From Pseudomonas sp. HOU2 (lineage in GTDB: Bacteria > Pseudomonadota > Gammaproteobacteria > Pseudomonadales > Pseudomonadaceae): a stretch of 64,000 bases of DNA. Shown here piece after piece: positions 45,899 through 55,385 of the stretch. How positions within the stretch are numbered: the first letter of the stretch is position 1; the number at the start of each line of letters is the position of its first letter. The notes beneath the pieces were generated by a model that saw only the letters and a program-made list of their open reading frames with translations, ran no database searches and was not told the DNA's origin. Made by a program: the position numbers and the translations under genes. The stretch spans positions 2,356,001 through 2,420,000 of the forward strand of contig NZ_CP160398.1 of the NCBI RefSeq assembly GCF_040729435.1, in the 5' to 3' direction.

Positions 45899-47194
45899 AT
45901 GCTGGAAAGGCTGTTTCAACTCAAGGCACACAACACCAACGTGCGCACCGAGATTCTTGCGGGCGTCACGACCTTCCTGGCCATGGCCTACATTCTGTTC
46001 GTCAACCCGAGCATTCTCGGCGAGACCGGCATGGACAAAGGCGCGGTGTTCGTCGCCACCTGTCTGGCAGCCGCCATCGGCTCGACCATCATGGGCCTGA
46101 TCGCCAACTACCCGATCGCCCTCGCACCGGGCATGGGCCTGAACGCCTTCTTTACCTACACCGTGGTCCTGCACATGGGCCACACCTGGCAAGTGGCGCT
46201 GGGCGCGGTGTTCATCTCGGCGGTGTGCTTCTTCCTGCTGTCGATCTTCCGCATCCGCGAATGGATCATCAACAGCATCCCGCTGCCACTGCGCTCGGCG
46301 ATTGCTGCCGGTATCGGCCTGTTCCTCGCGCTGATCGCCCTGCACAACGCCGGCATCGTGGTCAGCAACCCGGCGACCATGGTCGGCCTCGGTGACCTGA
46401 AAGCCCCGGCGCCGATTCTCGCCACCCTCGGTTTCGCCCTGATCGTCGCCCTCGAAGCGCTGAAAGTGCGCGGCGCGGTGCTGATCGGCATTCTGGCAGT
46501 GACCATCATTTCCATCGCCATGGGCTTCACCCCGTTCGGCGGCGTGACTTCGATGCCACCTTCGCTGGCGCCGACCTTCATGCAACTGGACATCAAGGGC
46601 GCACTGGACATCGGTCTGGTCAGCGTGATCTTCGCCTTCCTGTTCGTCGACCTGTTCGACAACTCCGGCACCCTGATCGGCGTCGCCAAGCGTGCCGGCC
46701 TGATGGGCAAGGACGGCCATATGCCGAAAATGGGTCGTGCACTGATCGCCGACAGCACCGCGGCCATGGCCGGTTCGCTGCTGGGCACTTCGACCACCAC
46801 CAGCTACATCGAATCGGCTGCCGGCGTGAGTGCTGGCGGTCGCACCGGTCTGACGGCCATCGTCGTGGCGATCCTGTTCCTGCTGGCGCTGTTCTTCTCG
46901 CCACTGGCGGCCAGCGTTCCAGCCTTCGCCACCGCTCCGGCACTGCTGTTCGTCGCCGTGCTGATGACCTCGGGCCTGGCGGAAATAGACTGGGAAGACA
47001 TTACCGTCGCCGCGCCGGTGGTGGTCACTGCGCTGGCGATGCCGTTCACTTACTCGATCGCCAACGGCATCGCGTTCGGCTTCATTTCCTGGACCGTGAT
47101 CAAGCTGCTGTCGGGCCGCGCCCGTGAGCTGAACCCGGCGCTGGTAATTCTGTCGATTCTGTTCGTGATCAAGTTGGGTTGGTTCAACGCATGA
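45899..47194 (+). CDS. NCS2 family purine permease (AzgA-like)
   Basis: 431-residue inner-membrane symporter. It starts [20 protein letters not shown], then [20 protein letters not shown], typical of the AzgA/YjcD branch for adenine, guanine or hypoxanthine. The family motifs [34 protein letters not shown] and [20 protein letters not shown] are intact. The ATG at 45899 follows GGGGAG. Its stop overlaps the trmA start (ATGA), so translation is coupled. Confidence 0.92.
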   Translation: MLERLFQLKAHNTNVRTEILAGVTTFLAMAYILFVNPSILGETGMDKGAVFVATCLAAAIGSTIMGLIANYPIALAPGMGLNAFFTYTVVLHMGHTWQVALGAVFISAVCFFLLSIFRIREWIINSIPLPLRSAIAAGIGLFLALIALHNAGIVVSNPATMVGLGDLKAPAPILATLGFALIVALEALKVRGAVLIGILAVTIISIAMGFTPFGGVTSMPPSLAPTFMQLDIKGALDIGLVSVIFAFLFVDLFDNSGTLIGVAKRAGLMGKDGHMPKMGRALIADSTAAMAGSLLGTSTTTSYIESAAGVSAGGRTGLTAIVVAILFLLALFFSPLAASVPAFATAPALLFVAVLMTSGLAEIDWEDITVAAPVVVTALAMPFTYSIANGIAFGFISWTVIKLLSGRARELNPALVILSILFVIKLGWFNA

Positions 47195-48270
47195 CTTTCG
47201 ATTCCCAGGCCTACGCCACACAGCTCGAAGAAAAGGTCACGCGCTTGCGTGACCTGCTGGCCCCGTTCGATGCGCCGGAGCCGACGGTATTCGACTCGTC
47301 GCTGCAGAACTTCCGCCTGCGTGCGGAATTTCGCCTGTGGCGCGAGGCCGGCGAGCGGCACTACGCGATGTTCTCCCAGGACGACAAACGCACGCCGATC
47401 CTGATCGAAGAATTCCCGATTGCCAGCCTGCGCATCAACCAGTTGATGCCGCAGCTCAAGGCGGCATGGCAGGCCAGTTCGGCGCTGAGCCACAAGCTGT
47501 TCCAGGTGGAGTTCCTGACCACGTTGGCCGGCGATGCGATGATTACCCTGTGCTATCACCGTCCGCTGGACGAGCACTGGCATGCGGCCGCGTCGAAGTT
47601 GGCAGCTGATCTCAACGTCAGCGTCATCGGGCGTTCCAAGGGCAAGCGCGAAGTCATCGGCCACGATTACGTGGTGGAGAAACTCGAAGTCGGCGGCCGC
47701 ACGTTCAGCTATCGCCAGCCGGAAGGCGCGTTCACCCAGCCCAACGGCACGGTGAACCAGAAGATGCTCAACTGGGCATTCGAAGCGCTGGGCGATCGCA
47801 GCGATGATCTGCTGGAGCTGTACTGCGGCAACGGCAACTTCACCCTGCCGCTCGCCACCCGTGTGCGCAACGTACTGGCCACCGAGATCAGCAAGACTTC
47901 GGTCAACGCCGCACTGAGCAACCTCAGCGAAAACGCTGTGGATAACGTCACGCTGGTACGGCTGTCCGCCGAAGAGCTGACCGAAGCGCTCAACGAAGTG
48001 CGCCCGTTCCGTCGCCTGCAAGGCATCGACCTGAAAAGCTACGAGTTCGGCAGCGTATTCGTCGACCCGCCACGCGCCGGCATGGACCCGGACACCTGCG
48101 AGCTGACCCGGCGCTTCGACAATATCCTGTACATCTCGTGCAACCCGGAAACCCTCGCGGCCAACATCGCCCAGCTGCACGACACGCACCGCATCACCCG
48201 CTGCGCGATGTTCGACCAGTTCCCCTGGACGCATCACATGGAGTCCGGGGTGTTGCTGACCCGGCGCTGA
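47191..48270 (+). CDS. trmA: tRNA (uracil-54-C5)-methyltransferase
   Basis: Makes ribothymidine at position 54 of tRNAs. The 359-residue protein has the SAM site [16 protein letters not shown], the catalytic cysteine in [14 protein letters not shown] and the general base glutamate near the end (HHMESGVLL). It is full length for TrmA, without a TRAM domain. ATG 47191 overlaps the permease stop by four bases. A terminator follows 20 bases after the stop. Confidence 0.96.
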   Translation: MTFDSQAYATQLEEKVTRLRDLLAPFDAPEPTVFDSSLQNFRLRAEFRLWREAGERHYAMFSQDDKRTPILIEEFPIASLRINQLMPQLKAAWQASSALSHKLFQVEFLTTLAGDAMITLCYHRPLDEHWHAAASKLAADLNVSVIGRSKGKREVIGHDYVVEKLEVGGRTFSYRQPEGAFTQPNGTVNQKMLNWAFEALGDRSDDLLELYCGNGNFTLPLATRVRNVLATEISKTSVNAALSNLSENAVDNVTLVRLSAEELTEALNEVRPFRRLQGIDLKSYEFGSVFVDPPRAGMDPDTCELTRRFDNILYISCNPETLAANIAQLHDTHRITRCAMFDQFPWTHHMESGVLLTRR

Positions 48271-48290
48271 TGGCGAATGCCGGATACGAG

Positions 48291-48317
48291 AAAGCCGTCT
48301 TGATTGACGGCTTTTTT
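48291..48317 (+). terminator. terminator of trmA
   Basis: AAAGCCGTC TTGATT GACGGCTTTTTTG. It can also serve the converging DUF2442 gene. Confidence 0.9.
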
Positions 48318-48325
48318 GTTCCTGC

Positions 48326-48772
48326 TTACGGTGCAGTGTCGGTCTTACGTGGACGCCCGCCCTTCTTGCCATTTGCTCGTGCAGCTTCGGATTTTGCCGC
48401 ACTGCTTTGACGACCGTTGCGCGACGCAACCACCGAAGCCGCCATCCTCATGAGTGACGGGCTCGCCGAAATCATTCCGGAGATGGAAACGTCGAGGTCT
48501 TTGCCCTCGTGGCAAAGCGCAGTGCCTGCATAGCCGACTGTCAGGTTCGCATAATCGTCTGAATCAAACCCGTCGAACTCCGAATACTGGCTCACCGGTA
48601 GCAAAACACCGCTGCCGTCTTCAAAACGAATGACCAGAGAGGGGTTTTCAAAGGTCACGGAAACAGCCTGCAAGCTGCTAGCTTGTCGCGCTTCGCCACG
48701 TTTTATCGCGGCATCAAGCATTTCTTCCGTCAGCGGACGATGTTCGGACGGCTTTGCCTTGATGACTTTCAT
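48326..48772 (-). CDS. DUF2442 domain protein with AT-hook-like tail
   Basis: 148-residue protein. The DUF2442 domain (about 35-105) contains AVSVTFENPSLVIRFEDGSG and LPVSQYSEFDGF. The tail is basic and ends NGKKGGRPRKTD, with a GRPRK core like an AT-hook. Its ATG overlaps the stop of the DUF4160 gene by four bases, so the two form a translationally coupled pair. Such pairs recur in accessory regions and look like toxin-antitoxin or similar modules, but function is not known. GC content is lower than in neighbours. Confidence 0.78.
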   Translation of the reverse strand: MKVIKAKPSEHRPLTEEMLDAAIKRGEARQASSLQAVSVTFENPSLVIRFEDGSGVLLPVSQYSEFDGFDSDDYANLTVGYAGTALCHEGKDLDVSISGMISASPSLMRMAASVVASRNGRQSSAAKSEAARANGKKGGRPRKTDTAP

Positions 48773-49197
48773 AAATCGATTTCAACTCCTGCCAGTTTGC
48801 CGAGCAATGTCAGAACAGTCTTGTCTGCTTCTGGCTCATAACGCGCCGAACTGATCCTGTAGGTCGTAGCGGTGACCGGTTTCATCACGGGGACTTCGTT
48901 TGACTCGCAGTCCCACACCTGATTGTCGAGACAAACTGTCTGCAAGCCTGACCACCAGATCCCTCGTGCGCGACGCAGATGAGCAGGTTGCCCCAGTGAT
49001 CGACACAATCCTTCCAGCACCGCCAGCGGCGGTCGACGTGAAAGCGGCACGACATCCCACAGATCAATGTCGTTGTGCCAGAAACTGAACTGAAATCGGG
49101 CATTCCAGGCGCCTGCATTAACGTGAACATGTGGCGGGCAATGCTCATCTCGCAACATGATGCTTATCGACAATCCCTTGTAGTTGCATACTTTCAT
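48769..49197 (-). CDS. DUF4160 domain protein
   Basis: 142-residue protein. The N-terminal DUF4160 domain has the signature ISIMLRDEHCPPHVHVNAG (about 11-29), whose histidines are the conserved feature of the family. The C-terminal 60 residues (from QTVCLDNQVWDCESNEVPVM) resemble a second small DUF2442-like domain. It is the first gene of the pair with 48326. The operator-like inverted repeat 49200-49218 lies directly over its ribosome site. Function unknown. Confidence 0.78.
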   Translation of the reverse strand: MKVCNYKGLSISIMLRDEHCPPHVHVNAGAWNARFQFSFWHNDIDLWDVVPLSRRPPLAVLEGLCRSLGQPAHLRRARGIWWSGLQTVCLDNQVWDCESNEVPVMKPVTATTYRISSARYEPEADKTVLTLLGKLAGVEIDL

Positions 49198-49199
49198 GC

Positions 49200-49218
49200 T
49201 AACCCATCCGTTAGGTTA
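49200..49218 (-). promoter_or_regulatory. inverted repeat over the DUF4160 ribosome site
   Basis: TAACC ... GGTTA arms in a 19-base segment ending two bases before the ATG. It may be an autoregulatory site or an RNA hairpin hiding the Shine-Dalgarno sequence. The rest of the gap to 49397 shows no gene. Confidence 0.4.
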
Positions 49219-49397
49219 ATAAGTTTCAGGATTCGATTTTCCTTTCATATCCGACGGCCGGTGCTGCACAGCTCCTCAATGCCTTTCACCACATTCAGAC
49301 TAGCGTCGGCACGGATGAGGAAGCGCTGCATCTTCGAAAAAAAACGTAAGCAAAACTGTCGATACAATTCGGAAAATCTGAATGCGATGTAGCTTTT

Positions 49398-49412
49398 GTG
49401 CGATCACCGAAC
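49398..49412 (-). promoter_or_regulatory. PcaR-type operator-like box before aroQ
   Basis: GTGCGATCACCGAAC matches 13 of 15 positions of the box found before quiC (53784-53798), which is a perfect reverse complement of the PcaR site GTTCGATAATCGCAC. With the following AC the match is 15 of 17. It stands 116 bases before the aroQ ATG. Confidence 0.55.
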
Positions 49413-49450
49413 ACAAAACCATCGGGTTAAATCAGTTCAATTGACCATGG

Positions 49451-49470
49451 TAACCATCTGGTACATTTTA
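49451..49470 (+). promoter_or_regulatory. shared promoter element of aroQ
   Basis: TAACCATCTGGTACATTTTA shares TAACC-N2-CTGGTACA-N-TTTA with the quiC promoter, in the same orientation relative to its gene. TACATT can be the -10, with TTGACC at 49441-49446 as a close-set -35 (15-base spacer). Confidence 0.6.
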
Positions 49471-49527
49471 CCTCCACAGGCTGAAACCTTCGGCCCAAGC
49501 CAAAAACAATAAGTGGAGTTTGCCCCC

Positions 49528-49977
49528 ATGCCCCCTATCGTTCTGGTGCTCAACGGCCCGAACCTGAACCTGCTCGGCACTCGTGAACCGGCGACCTACG
49601 GTCACGAAACCCTGGCTGATATTTCTGCTCTGTGCGGCCGCGCTGCCGAAGAATTCGGCTTGGCCGTGGAGTTTCGCCAGACCAATCACGAAGGCGAATT
49701 GCTCGACTGGATTCATGCGGCACGCGGCCGTTGCGCCGGGATCGTGATCAACCCGGCGGCGTGGACACACACCTCGGTGGCAATCCGCGACGCGCTGGTG
49801 GCCAGTGAGTTGCCGGTGATCGAAGTGCACCTGTCCAACGTGCATGCGCGTGAGCCGTTCCGCCATCACTCCTTCGTTTCTGCCATCGCTACGGCGGTGA
49901 TGTGCGGCTTCGGCAGCCATGGCTATCGCCTGGCGTTGGAGCATTTCAGTCAACGGCTGAAAGGACGCGCAGCATGA
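49528..49977 (+). CDS. aroQ: 3-dehydroquinate dehydratase, type II
   Basis: 149-residue dodecameric enzyme converting 3-dehydroquinate to 3-dehydroshikimate. It has the N-terminal [20 protein letters not shown] with the catalytic loop arginine and tyrosine, and [18 protein letters not shown] with the substrate histidine and arginine. ATG 49528 has GTGGAG upstream. It overlaps the next gene by ATGA and is set apart from the biosynthetic genes, so a catabolic role in quinate use is likely. Confidence 0.95.
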   Translation: MPPIVLVLNGPNLNLLGTREPATYGHETLADISALCGRAAEEFGLAVEFRQTNHEGELLDWIHAARGRCAGIVINPAAWTHTSVAIRDALVASELPVIEVHLSNVHAREPFRHHSFVSAIATAVMCGFGSHGYRLALEHFSQRLKGRAA

Positions 49978-50828
49978 TCCGCAAGAACGTAATACTCGCC
50001 GGACTGATCGGTGCGGGCATTCAGGCCTCGCGCACGCCAGCCCTGCATGAACACGAAGGCGATGCCCAAGGCCTGCGTTACCTGTATCGGCTGATCGACC
50101 TCGATCAGTTGCATCTGGACAGCAACGCCCTGCCCGACTTGCTGCAGGCCGCCGAACGGATGAACTACACCGGTCTGAACATCACTTTCCCGTGCAAGCA
50201 GTCGATCATCCCGCTGCTCGATGAGCTGTCGCCGGAAGCCCAAGGCATCGGCGCGGTCAACACGGTGGTGCTCAAGGATGGCAAGCGCATCGGCCACAAC
50301 ACCGATTGCCTGGGTTTTGCCGAAGGTTTTCGTCGGGGCCTGAAGGACGCTGCGCGTGAACGTGTGGTCCAGATGGGCGCCGGGGGAGCAGGGGCGGCGG
50401 TGGCCCACGCGCTGTTGAGTGAAGGCGTACAGCAGCTGAGCATTTTCGACGTCGACCGCGAACGCGCCGAGAGTCTGGCGAACAACCTCAACCAGCATTT
50501 CGGCTCAGGCCGCGCGCTGGCCGGGCGTGATCTGCCGGGCACGCTGAATCAGGCCGATGGCCTGGTGAACACCACGCCGATGGGCATGGCCAAACTGCCG
50601 GGGATGCCGGTGCCGGTGGAGTTGCTGCGCAAGGAACTGTGGGTCGCGGAGATCGTTTACTTCCCGCTGGAAACCGAGCTGCTGCGCAACGCCCGCGCGC
50701 TGGGTTGCCGCACGCTGGACGGCGGCAACATGGCGGTGTTTCAGGCAGTTAAGGCGTTTGAGCTGTTCAGCGGCGTGGTGCCGGATGCGCAGCGGATGCT
50801 GGCGCATTTTCAAAGCATGAACGTTTAA
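49974..50828 (+). CDS. shikimate/quinate 5-dehydrogenase, catabolic type
   Basis: 284-residue NAD(P)-dependent dehydrogenase of the AroE/YdiB fold. The catalytic lysine lies in [20 protein letters not shown], the nucleotide loop is [15 protein letters not shown], and [14 protein letters not shown] and [17 protein letters not shown] are AroE hallmarks. Coupling to aroQ by a four-base overlap and closeness to quiC suggest oxidation of quinate or shikimate for catabolism rather than aromatic amino-acid synthesis. Which substrate and cofactor it prefers cannot be told here. Confidence 0.9.
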   Translation: MIRKNVILAGLIGAGIQASRTPALHEHEGDAQGLRYLYRLIDLDQLHLDSNALPDLLQAAERMNYTGLNITFPCKQSIIPLLDELSPEAQGIGAVNTVVLKDGKRIGHNTDCLGFAEGFRRGLKDAARERVVQMGAGGAGAAVAHALLSEGVQQLSIFDVDRERAESLANNLNQHFGSGRALAGRDLPGTLNQADGLVNTTPMGMAKLPGMPVPVELLRKELWVAEIVYFPLETELLRNARALGCRTLDGGNMAVFQAVKAFELFSGVVPDAQRMLAHFQSMNV

Positions 50829-50834
50829 AAGATC

Positions 50835-50902
50835 AAAAGATCGCAGCCTTCGGCAGCTCCTACAGGGCCTTGTGTAGGAGCTGCCGAAGGCTGCGATCTT
50901 TT
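50835..50902. repeat. REP pair (AAAAGATCGCAGCC class)
   Basis: Almost perfect palindrome with a short spacer between converging aroE-like and tetR genes, so it likely also terminates transcription. Confidence 0.92.
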
Positions 50903-50907
50903 GCTTG

Positions 50908-51585
50908 TCACGGCTGCAAGTAGCGCAACACCGACTCGCAGATCATCTCGCGATGACGCTGCTTGATGCTTTCATCCGGCAGGTCGATCTGAAAAATCTC
51001 ACCGAACGTATGGCGGTTCGAGACGCGATAGAAGCAGAACGAGCTGATCAACAGGTGCACGTCCAGCGCGTCAAGGCCTGCGCGGAACACGCCTTCTTCA
51101 GCACCACGGCGCAAAATCTCGCCCAGCGAATCGAGGATCGTGTTGTTCATAGCCTTGATCGCATCGGAACGCTTCACGAACTCGGCGTTGTGGATATTTT
51201 CGATACAGACGATGCGCACGAAATCGACGTTGCGGTCGTGGTGATCAAAGGTGAACTCCACCAGTCGGCGGATCGCCACCACCGGCGGCAACTCGGCCAG
51301 GTGCAGGCGGTTTTCGGTGCTGCGGATGTCCCCGTAAAGCTTCTCCAACACCTCGACGTACAACTGTTCCTTACTGCCGAAGTAGTAATAGATCATGCGT
51401 TTGGAGGTGTGGATACGCTCGGCGATCGCGTCGACGCGGGCGCCGGACAAGCCCTGCTGGACGAACTCGACGATCGCCTCCTGCAGGATGTTCTCGCGGG
51501 TCTTTTCCGGGTTGTTCTTGCGACTCTTGCGCGGCTCGATGCCGGATTCGACGGGAGCGGCGGGAAGTTCTGAAGTCATTGTCAT
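50908..51585 (-). CDS. TetR/AcrR-family regulator of the hydroaromatic locus
   Basis: 225-residue regulator. The N-terminal helix-turn-helix (about 28-75) reads TRENILQEAIVEFVQQGLSG, then HTSKRMIYYYFGSKEQLYVE. The helical ligand domain includes EFTFDHHDRNVDFVRIVCIE. It lies between the aroQ operon and quiC, and is the nearest candidate to act on the shared elements at 49451 and 53757. A second ATG at 51579 is possible. Confidence 0.85.
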   Translation of the reverse strand: MTMTSELPAAPVESGIEPRKSRKNNPEKTRENILQEAIVEFVQQGLSGARVDAIAERIHTSKRMIYYYFGSKEQLYVEVLEKLYGDIRSTENRLHLAELPPVVAIRRLVEFTFDHHDRNVDFVRIVCIENIHNAEFVKRSDAIKAMNNTILDSLGEILRRGAEEGVFRAGLDALDVHLLISSFCFYRVSNRHTFGEIFQIDLPDESIKQRHREMICESVLRYLQP

Positions 51586-51687
51586 TGCGGGCTCACGGCC
51601 ATCACTGCACAGGTTGGCGATTATGGGCCGCGCTGCACAGTGAAGGAAGCCACGCGGCTCGTGTTTAATCCCGCGTTTACGAATTTC

Positions 51688-53589
51688 CTACAACTTCGCC
51701 TGACGCACGGCGCCGCTGCGTGATTTGGCCATCGCCGCCAGACGGACCGCGACGTTCGCCGCACCATAACCGGCATAACCGTTTTTACGCTGGATGATCT
51801 CGAAGAAGAAGCGTCCCTCGAACGGCTCGGTGTACACGTGGAACAGCTCGCCGCCCTGCGCGTCGCGGTCGTAGAGCACGTTGTAGTACGCCAGCTCGCT
51901 GAGGAATTCGTCGTCGAAATCGAAGCGCGCAGCGAGGTCGTCGTAATAGTTCAGCGGGATATCCAGCAGCGGCACACCGGCCTCCTTGGCGCGACTGACT
52001 TCGGCGAAGATGTCGTCACAATCGAAGGCGATGTGATGCACGCCCGAGCCGCGATAACTCGACAGCGCATGGGAGATCGCGGTGTTGCGATTCTCGGAGA
52101 TGTTCAGCGGTAGACGGATCGAGCTGTCGCGGCTGCGCAACGCGCGGCTCTTCACCAGGCCGTAAGGGTCGGGCAGTACCACTTCATCATCGGCCTCGAA
52201 GTCCAGCAGGCTCTTGTAGAACAGCACCCAACTGTCGAGGCTGTCCGCCGGCAACGCCATGGCCATGTGATCAATGCGCTTGAGGCCGCCACGGGCCTGA
52301 GCGTTCGGCAGCAGATTGAAGTCGGTGCCATAAACGTCCGCCGCTTCATCCACCAGATAAATCAGGCTGCCGTCCGGCGCGCGTACGGCGGCCAGTTCCA
52401 GTTCGTTGGGGCCGACCAGCCCGCGATAGGGCTGGCCTTTGTAGGCAACGGCGCGGGCCAGAGCGCTGGCGCTATCCTTGACCCGCACGGCAGTGGCGCA
52501 CAGCGACGGGCCATGGGCCTCGAAGAAACTGTGGCCGAACGAATACGGTTCGGCGTTAAGGATCAGGTTGATATCGCCCTGACGCAACAGGCTCACACTC
52601 TTGGAGCGGTGTTGCCCGGCCTTGACGAAACCCAGGCGTTCCAGCCAGTTGCTCAGTTTGGCGCCGAGGCTTTCGTCTACGGCGAACTCAAGAAACTCGA
52701 TGCCGTTGTACTCGCTGGCCTTTGGCGTTTCGAAGAGGATGTCGCGGTTACTCACCGGCGTTACCTGCTGCTCCAGACGCTGGCGGGTTTTCTCCTCCAG
52801 ATACAGCAGCGACCGCAGACCATCGGCGGCATTGGCCCGTGGCGGCGCGGCGCGGAAGCCATCGTTGAAGATTTCCAGCGACAACGGCCCGGTGTAACCG
52901 CTCTGGATGATCGGCGCGAGGAACCCCGGCAGATCGAACTCGCCCTGCCCCGGGAAGCAACGGAAATGCCGGCTCCACTCCAGGACATCCATGGCGAGGA
53001 TCGGCGCGTCGGCCATTTGCACGAAGAAGATCTTGTCGCCTGGAATGTCGGCGATCGCGCCTGGATCACCTTTCAGCGACAAGGTGTGAAAGCTGTCGAG
53101 CAGCACGCCGAGTGCCGGGTGATCGGCCTGGCGGACGATGTCCCAGACCTGTTGATAAGTATTGACGTGCCGGCCCCAGGCCAGCGCTTCATAGCCGATG
53201 CGCAACCCGCGAACGCCGGCACGTTCAGCCAGCAGCCGCAGGTCATCGACGAGAATCTGCCGGTCGCCGACGCTGTCCGCCGAGGCGTTGCTGCAGACCA
53301 ATACCAGATCGGTGCCCAGTTCCTGCATCAGGTCAAATTTGCGCTCGGCCCGTTCCAGATTGCGCGCCAGACGATCACGGCGGCAGCCTTCAAAATCGCG
53401 GAACGGCTGGAACAGGGTGATGGCGATCCCCAGGTCAGCGCACATCTGCCTGATTTCCCGCGGACTGCCGTCGTAATACAGAAGATCGTTTTCAAAGATC
53501 TCGACCCCGTCGAACCCGGCGGCGGCAATGGCTTCAAGCTTTTCCGGCAGGGTGCCGCTCAGGGAAACGGTGGCAATGGAACGCTGCAT
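51688..53589 (-). CDS. quiC: 3-dehydroshikimate dehydratase fused to a 4-HPPD-like VOC domain
   Basis: 633-residue enzyme converting 3-dehydroshikimate to protocatechuate. The N-terminal TIM barrel (about 1-290) has the metal ligands in GYEALAWGRHVNTY, LDSFHTL and SLEIFNDGF. The C-terminal half (about 300-620) is a VOC/hydroxyphenylpyruvate-dioxygenase-like domain (RIDHMAMALP, GVHHIAFDCDDI, FFEIIQRKNGY). This fusion is known in pseudomonads as the QuiC type. ATG 53589 gives MQRSIATVSLSGTLPEKL. It is divergent from the MFS importer. Confidence 0.94.
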   Translation of the reverse strand: MQRSIATVSLSGTLPEKLEAIAAAGFDGVEIFENDLLYYDGSPREIRQMCADLGIAITLFQPFRDFEGCRRDRLARNLERAERKFDLMQELGTDLVLVCSNASADSVGDRQILVDDLRLLAERAGVRGLRIGYEALAWGRHVNTYQQVWDIVRQADHPALGVLLDSFHTLSLKGDPGAIADIPGDKIFFVQMADAPILAMDVLEWSRHFRCFPGQGEFDLPGFLAPIIQSGYTGPLSLEIFNDGFRAAPPRANAADGLRSLLYLEEKTRQRLEQQVTPVSNRDILFETPKASEYNGIEFLEFAVDESLGAKLSNWLERLGFVKAGQHRSKSVSLLRQGDINLILNAEPYSFGHSFFEAHGPSLCATAVRVKDSASALARAVAYKGQPYRGLVGPNELELAAVRAPDGSLIYLVDEAADVYGTDFNLLPNAQARGGLKRIDHMAMALPADSLDSWVLFYKSLLDFEADDEVVLPDPYGLVKSRALRSRDSSIRLPLNISENRNTAISHALSSYRGSGVHHIAFDCDDIFAEVSRAKEAGVPLLDIPLNYYDDLAARFDFDDEFLSELAYYNVLYDRDAQGGELFHVYTEPFEGRFFFEIIQRKNGYAGYGAANVAVRLAAMAKSRSGAVRQAKL

Positions 53590-53626
53590 GTTTCTACTCC
53601 CGATGGAGATCGTCTTGTCACGCGTC

Positions 53627-53702
53627 CCTGTAGGAGCTGCCGAAGGCTGCGATCCTTTGATCTTCACAAACAAAGATCGCAGCCTTCGGCAGCGCCTGCA
53701 GA
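53627..53702. repeat. REP pair (AAAAGATCGCAGCC class)
   Basis: Inverted arms in the quiC leader, between the shared promoter element and the ATG. It will form a strong hairpin in the quiC 5' untranslated RNA. Confidence 0.88.
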
Positions 53703-53756
53703 GGCCCGTTTTTTATCGTGAGGAAATTATTGGCTGCATCGTCTTCAGCAGCAATT

Positions 53757-53776
53757 TAAAGTGTACCAGCCGGTTA
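53757..53776 (-). promoter_or_regulatory. shared promoter element of quiC
   Basis: On the reverse strand TAACCGGCTGGTACACTTTA, the counterpart of the aroQ element at 49451-49470. TACACT may be the -10; no good -35 is present, which fits activation from the adjacent PcaR-type box. Confidence 0.6.
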
Positions 53777-53783
53777 GTTTTGC

Positions 53784-53798
53784 GTGCGATTATCGAAC
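53784..53798 (-). promoter_or_regulatory. perfect PcaR-type operator
   Basis: On the reverse strand GTTCGATAATCGCAC, identical to the 15-base site bound by PcaR at pca promoters of P. putida, as I recall it. It lies seven bases upstream of the shared element, between divergent quiC and the MFS gene. This links the protocatechuate-forming step to the protocatechuate pathway regulator or another IclR-type protein. Confidence 0.65.
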
Positions 53799-53932
53799 AC
53801 TATGGCGTTTCGGCGAATTGACGATTTTTCGTCCACTGCCCACCATCGACTCCACATTGAGTCCGGAAATGAACCTTCGGTCGCAGTGCGTGCAAACAAC
53901 ACCACATAACAAATTCAAAAACGGGTGGAACA

Positions 53933-55270
53933 ATGATTCCTTCACAGACTTCCCGCATGGCCCCGGCCATGAGCACTGCCACGGGTGGCATCGGCGACAA
54001 GATCCGCGGCGCCATGGCCGTCGGCAAGACCCGTTGGGGCATGCTGGCGCTGGTGTTTTTCGCCACGACCCTGAACTACATCGACCGCGCCGCCCTCGGC
54101 GTCATGCAGCCGATCCTCGCCAAGGAAATGAGCTGGACGGCGATGGATTACGCCAACATCAACTTCTGGTTCCAGGTCGGCTACGCCATCGGCTTCGTCC
54201 TGCAGGGACGCCTGATCGACCGGGTCGGCGTCAAGCGCGTGTTCTTCTGCGCGGTGCTGCTCTGGAGCCTGGCCACCGGCGCTCACGGTCTGGCAACGTC
54301 GGCGGTCGGCTTCATGGTCTGCCGCTTTATTCTCGGCCTGACCGAAGCGGCCAACTACCCGGCCTGCGTGAAAACTACGCGCCTGTGGTTCCCGGCCGGT
54401 GAACGCGCCGTGGCCACCGGTATCTTCAACGCCGGCACCAACGTTGGCGCGATGTTCACGCCGATGCTGCTGCCGCTGATCCTGCACGTGTGGGGCTGGC
54501 AGGCGGCGTTCCTGTGCATGTCGGCACTGGGCGGGATCTGGCTGCTGTTCTGGGGCCTGAAATACTTCAACCCGGAAGACCATCCACGTGTGAAGAAATC
54601 CGAACTCGACTACATCCAGCAGGAAGTCGAACCGGAACAGGCCCGCGTCCCGTTCTCACGCATCTTGCGCATGCGCGGCACCTGGGCGTTCGCCCTCGCC
54701 TATTCGCTGACGGCGCCGGTGTTCTGGTTCTACCTGTATTGGCTGCCGCCGTTTCTCAATCAGCAATACAACCTGGGCATCAACGTCACCCAGATGGGTA
54801 TTCCGCTGATCATCATTTACGTGACGGCCGACTTCGGCAGCGTCGGTGGCGGCATCCTGTCTTCGTTCCTGATCGGTCGCGGCATGAACTCGATCAAGGC
54901 GCGACTGCTGTCGATGTTCCTGTTCGCCTGCTGCATCATCGGCGTGGTCATGGCCGCCGGTTCGAGCAATCTGTGGGTCGCCGTCGCGGCAATCTCTCTG
55001 GCCATCGGCGCGCATCAGGCCTGGACTGCGAACATCTGGAGCCTGGTGATGGACTACACGCCCAAGCACATGATGAGCACTGTGTTCGGTTTCGGCGGTA
55101 TGTGCGCCGCGATCGGCGGGATGTTCATGACTCAGATCGTCGGCCACATCCTGACCGTCACCAATAACAACTACACGGTGCTGTTCACACTGATCCCGGC
55201 GATGTACTTCCTCGCGCTGACCTGGATGTACTTCATGGCCCCGCGCAAGATTCCAGACGTCACCGAATAA
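53933..55270 (+). CDS. MFS importer, probable quinate/shikimate transporter
   Basis: 445-residue inner-membrane permease of the anion:cation symporter (ACS) branch, with twelve hydrophobic segments. It shows TTLNYIDRAALGVMQPILAK, the loop-2 motif GRLIDRVGVKRVFF and the RFILGLTEAANYPACVKTTR segment typical for uptake of organic acids. It is divergent from quiC across a region with the PcaR-type box, so a hydroaromatic acid is the probable cargo. A strong palindrome follows the stop. Confidence 0.85.
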   Translation: MIPSQTSRMAPAMSTATGGIGDKIRGAMAVGKTRWGMLALVFFATTLNYIDRAALGVMQPILAKEMSWTAMDYANINFWFQVGYAIGFVLQGRLIDRVGVKRVFFCAVLLWSLATGAHGLATSAVGFMVCRFILGLTEAANYPACVKTTRLWFPAGERAVATGIFNAGTNVGAMFTPMLLPLILHVWGWQAAFLCMSALGGIWLLFWGLKYFNPEDHPRVKKSELDYIQQEVEPEQARVPFSRILRMRGTWAFALAYSLTAPVFWFYLYWLPPFLNQQYNLGINVTQMGIPLIIIYVTADFGSVGGGILSSFLIGRGMNSIKARLLSMFLFACCIIGVVMAAGSSNLWVAVAAISLAIGAHQAWTANIWSLVMDYTPKHMMSTVFGFGGMCAAIGGMFMTQIVGHILTVTNNNYTVLFTLIPAMYFLALTWMYFMAPRKIPDVTE

Positions 55271-55288
55271 CCGGCCTACCCCTCCCCT

Positions 55289-55368
55289 TGTAGGAGCTGC
55301 GGCACGCTGCGATCTTTTGATCTTGATTTTGAAGATCAAAAGATCGCAGCGTGCCGCAGCTCCTACAC
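55289..55368. repeat. REP pair forming a near-perfect 80-base palindrome
   Basis: TGTAGGAGCTGCGGCACGCT and its inverse. It lies between converging MFS and EamA genes and includes GATCTTGATTTTGAAGATC at the centre; probably a shared transcript end. Confidence 0.92.
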
Positions 55369-55385
55369 AGGAATTTGTGGATCCT

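Noticed and set aside
45773..47221. Long reverse-strand frame opposite the NCS2 permease, and a similar one opposite btsT at 28556-30706
   Set aside because: No recognisable motifs, low-complexity His/Gln/Arg-rich translations, and a clear gene on the opposite strand.
49974..50828. Biosynthetic AroE
   Set aside because: Coupled to aroQ and next to quiC and an importer, so the catabolic reading is preferred; not excluded by sequence.
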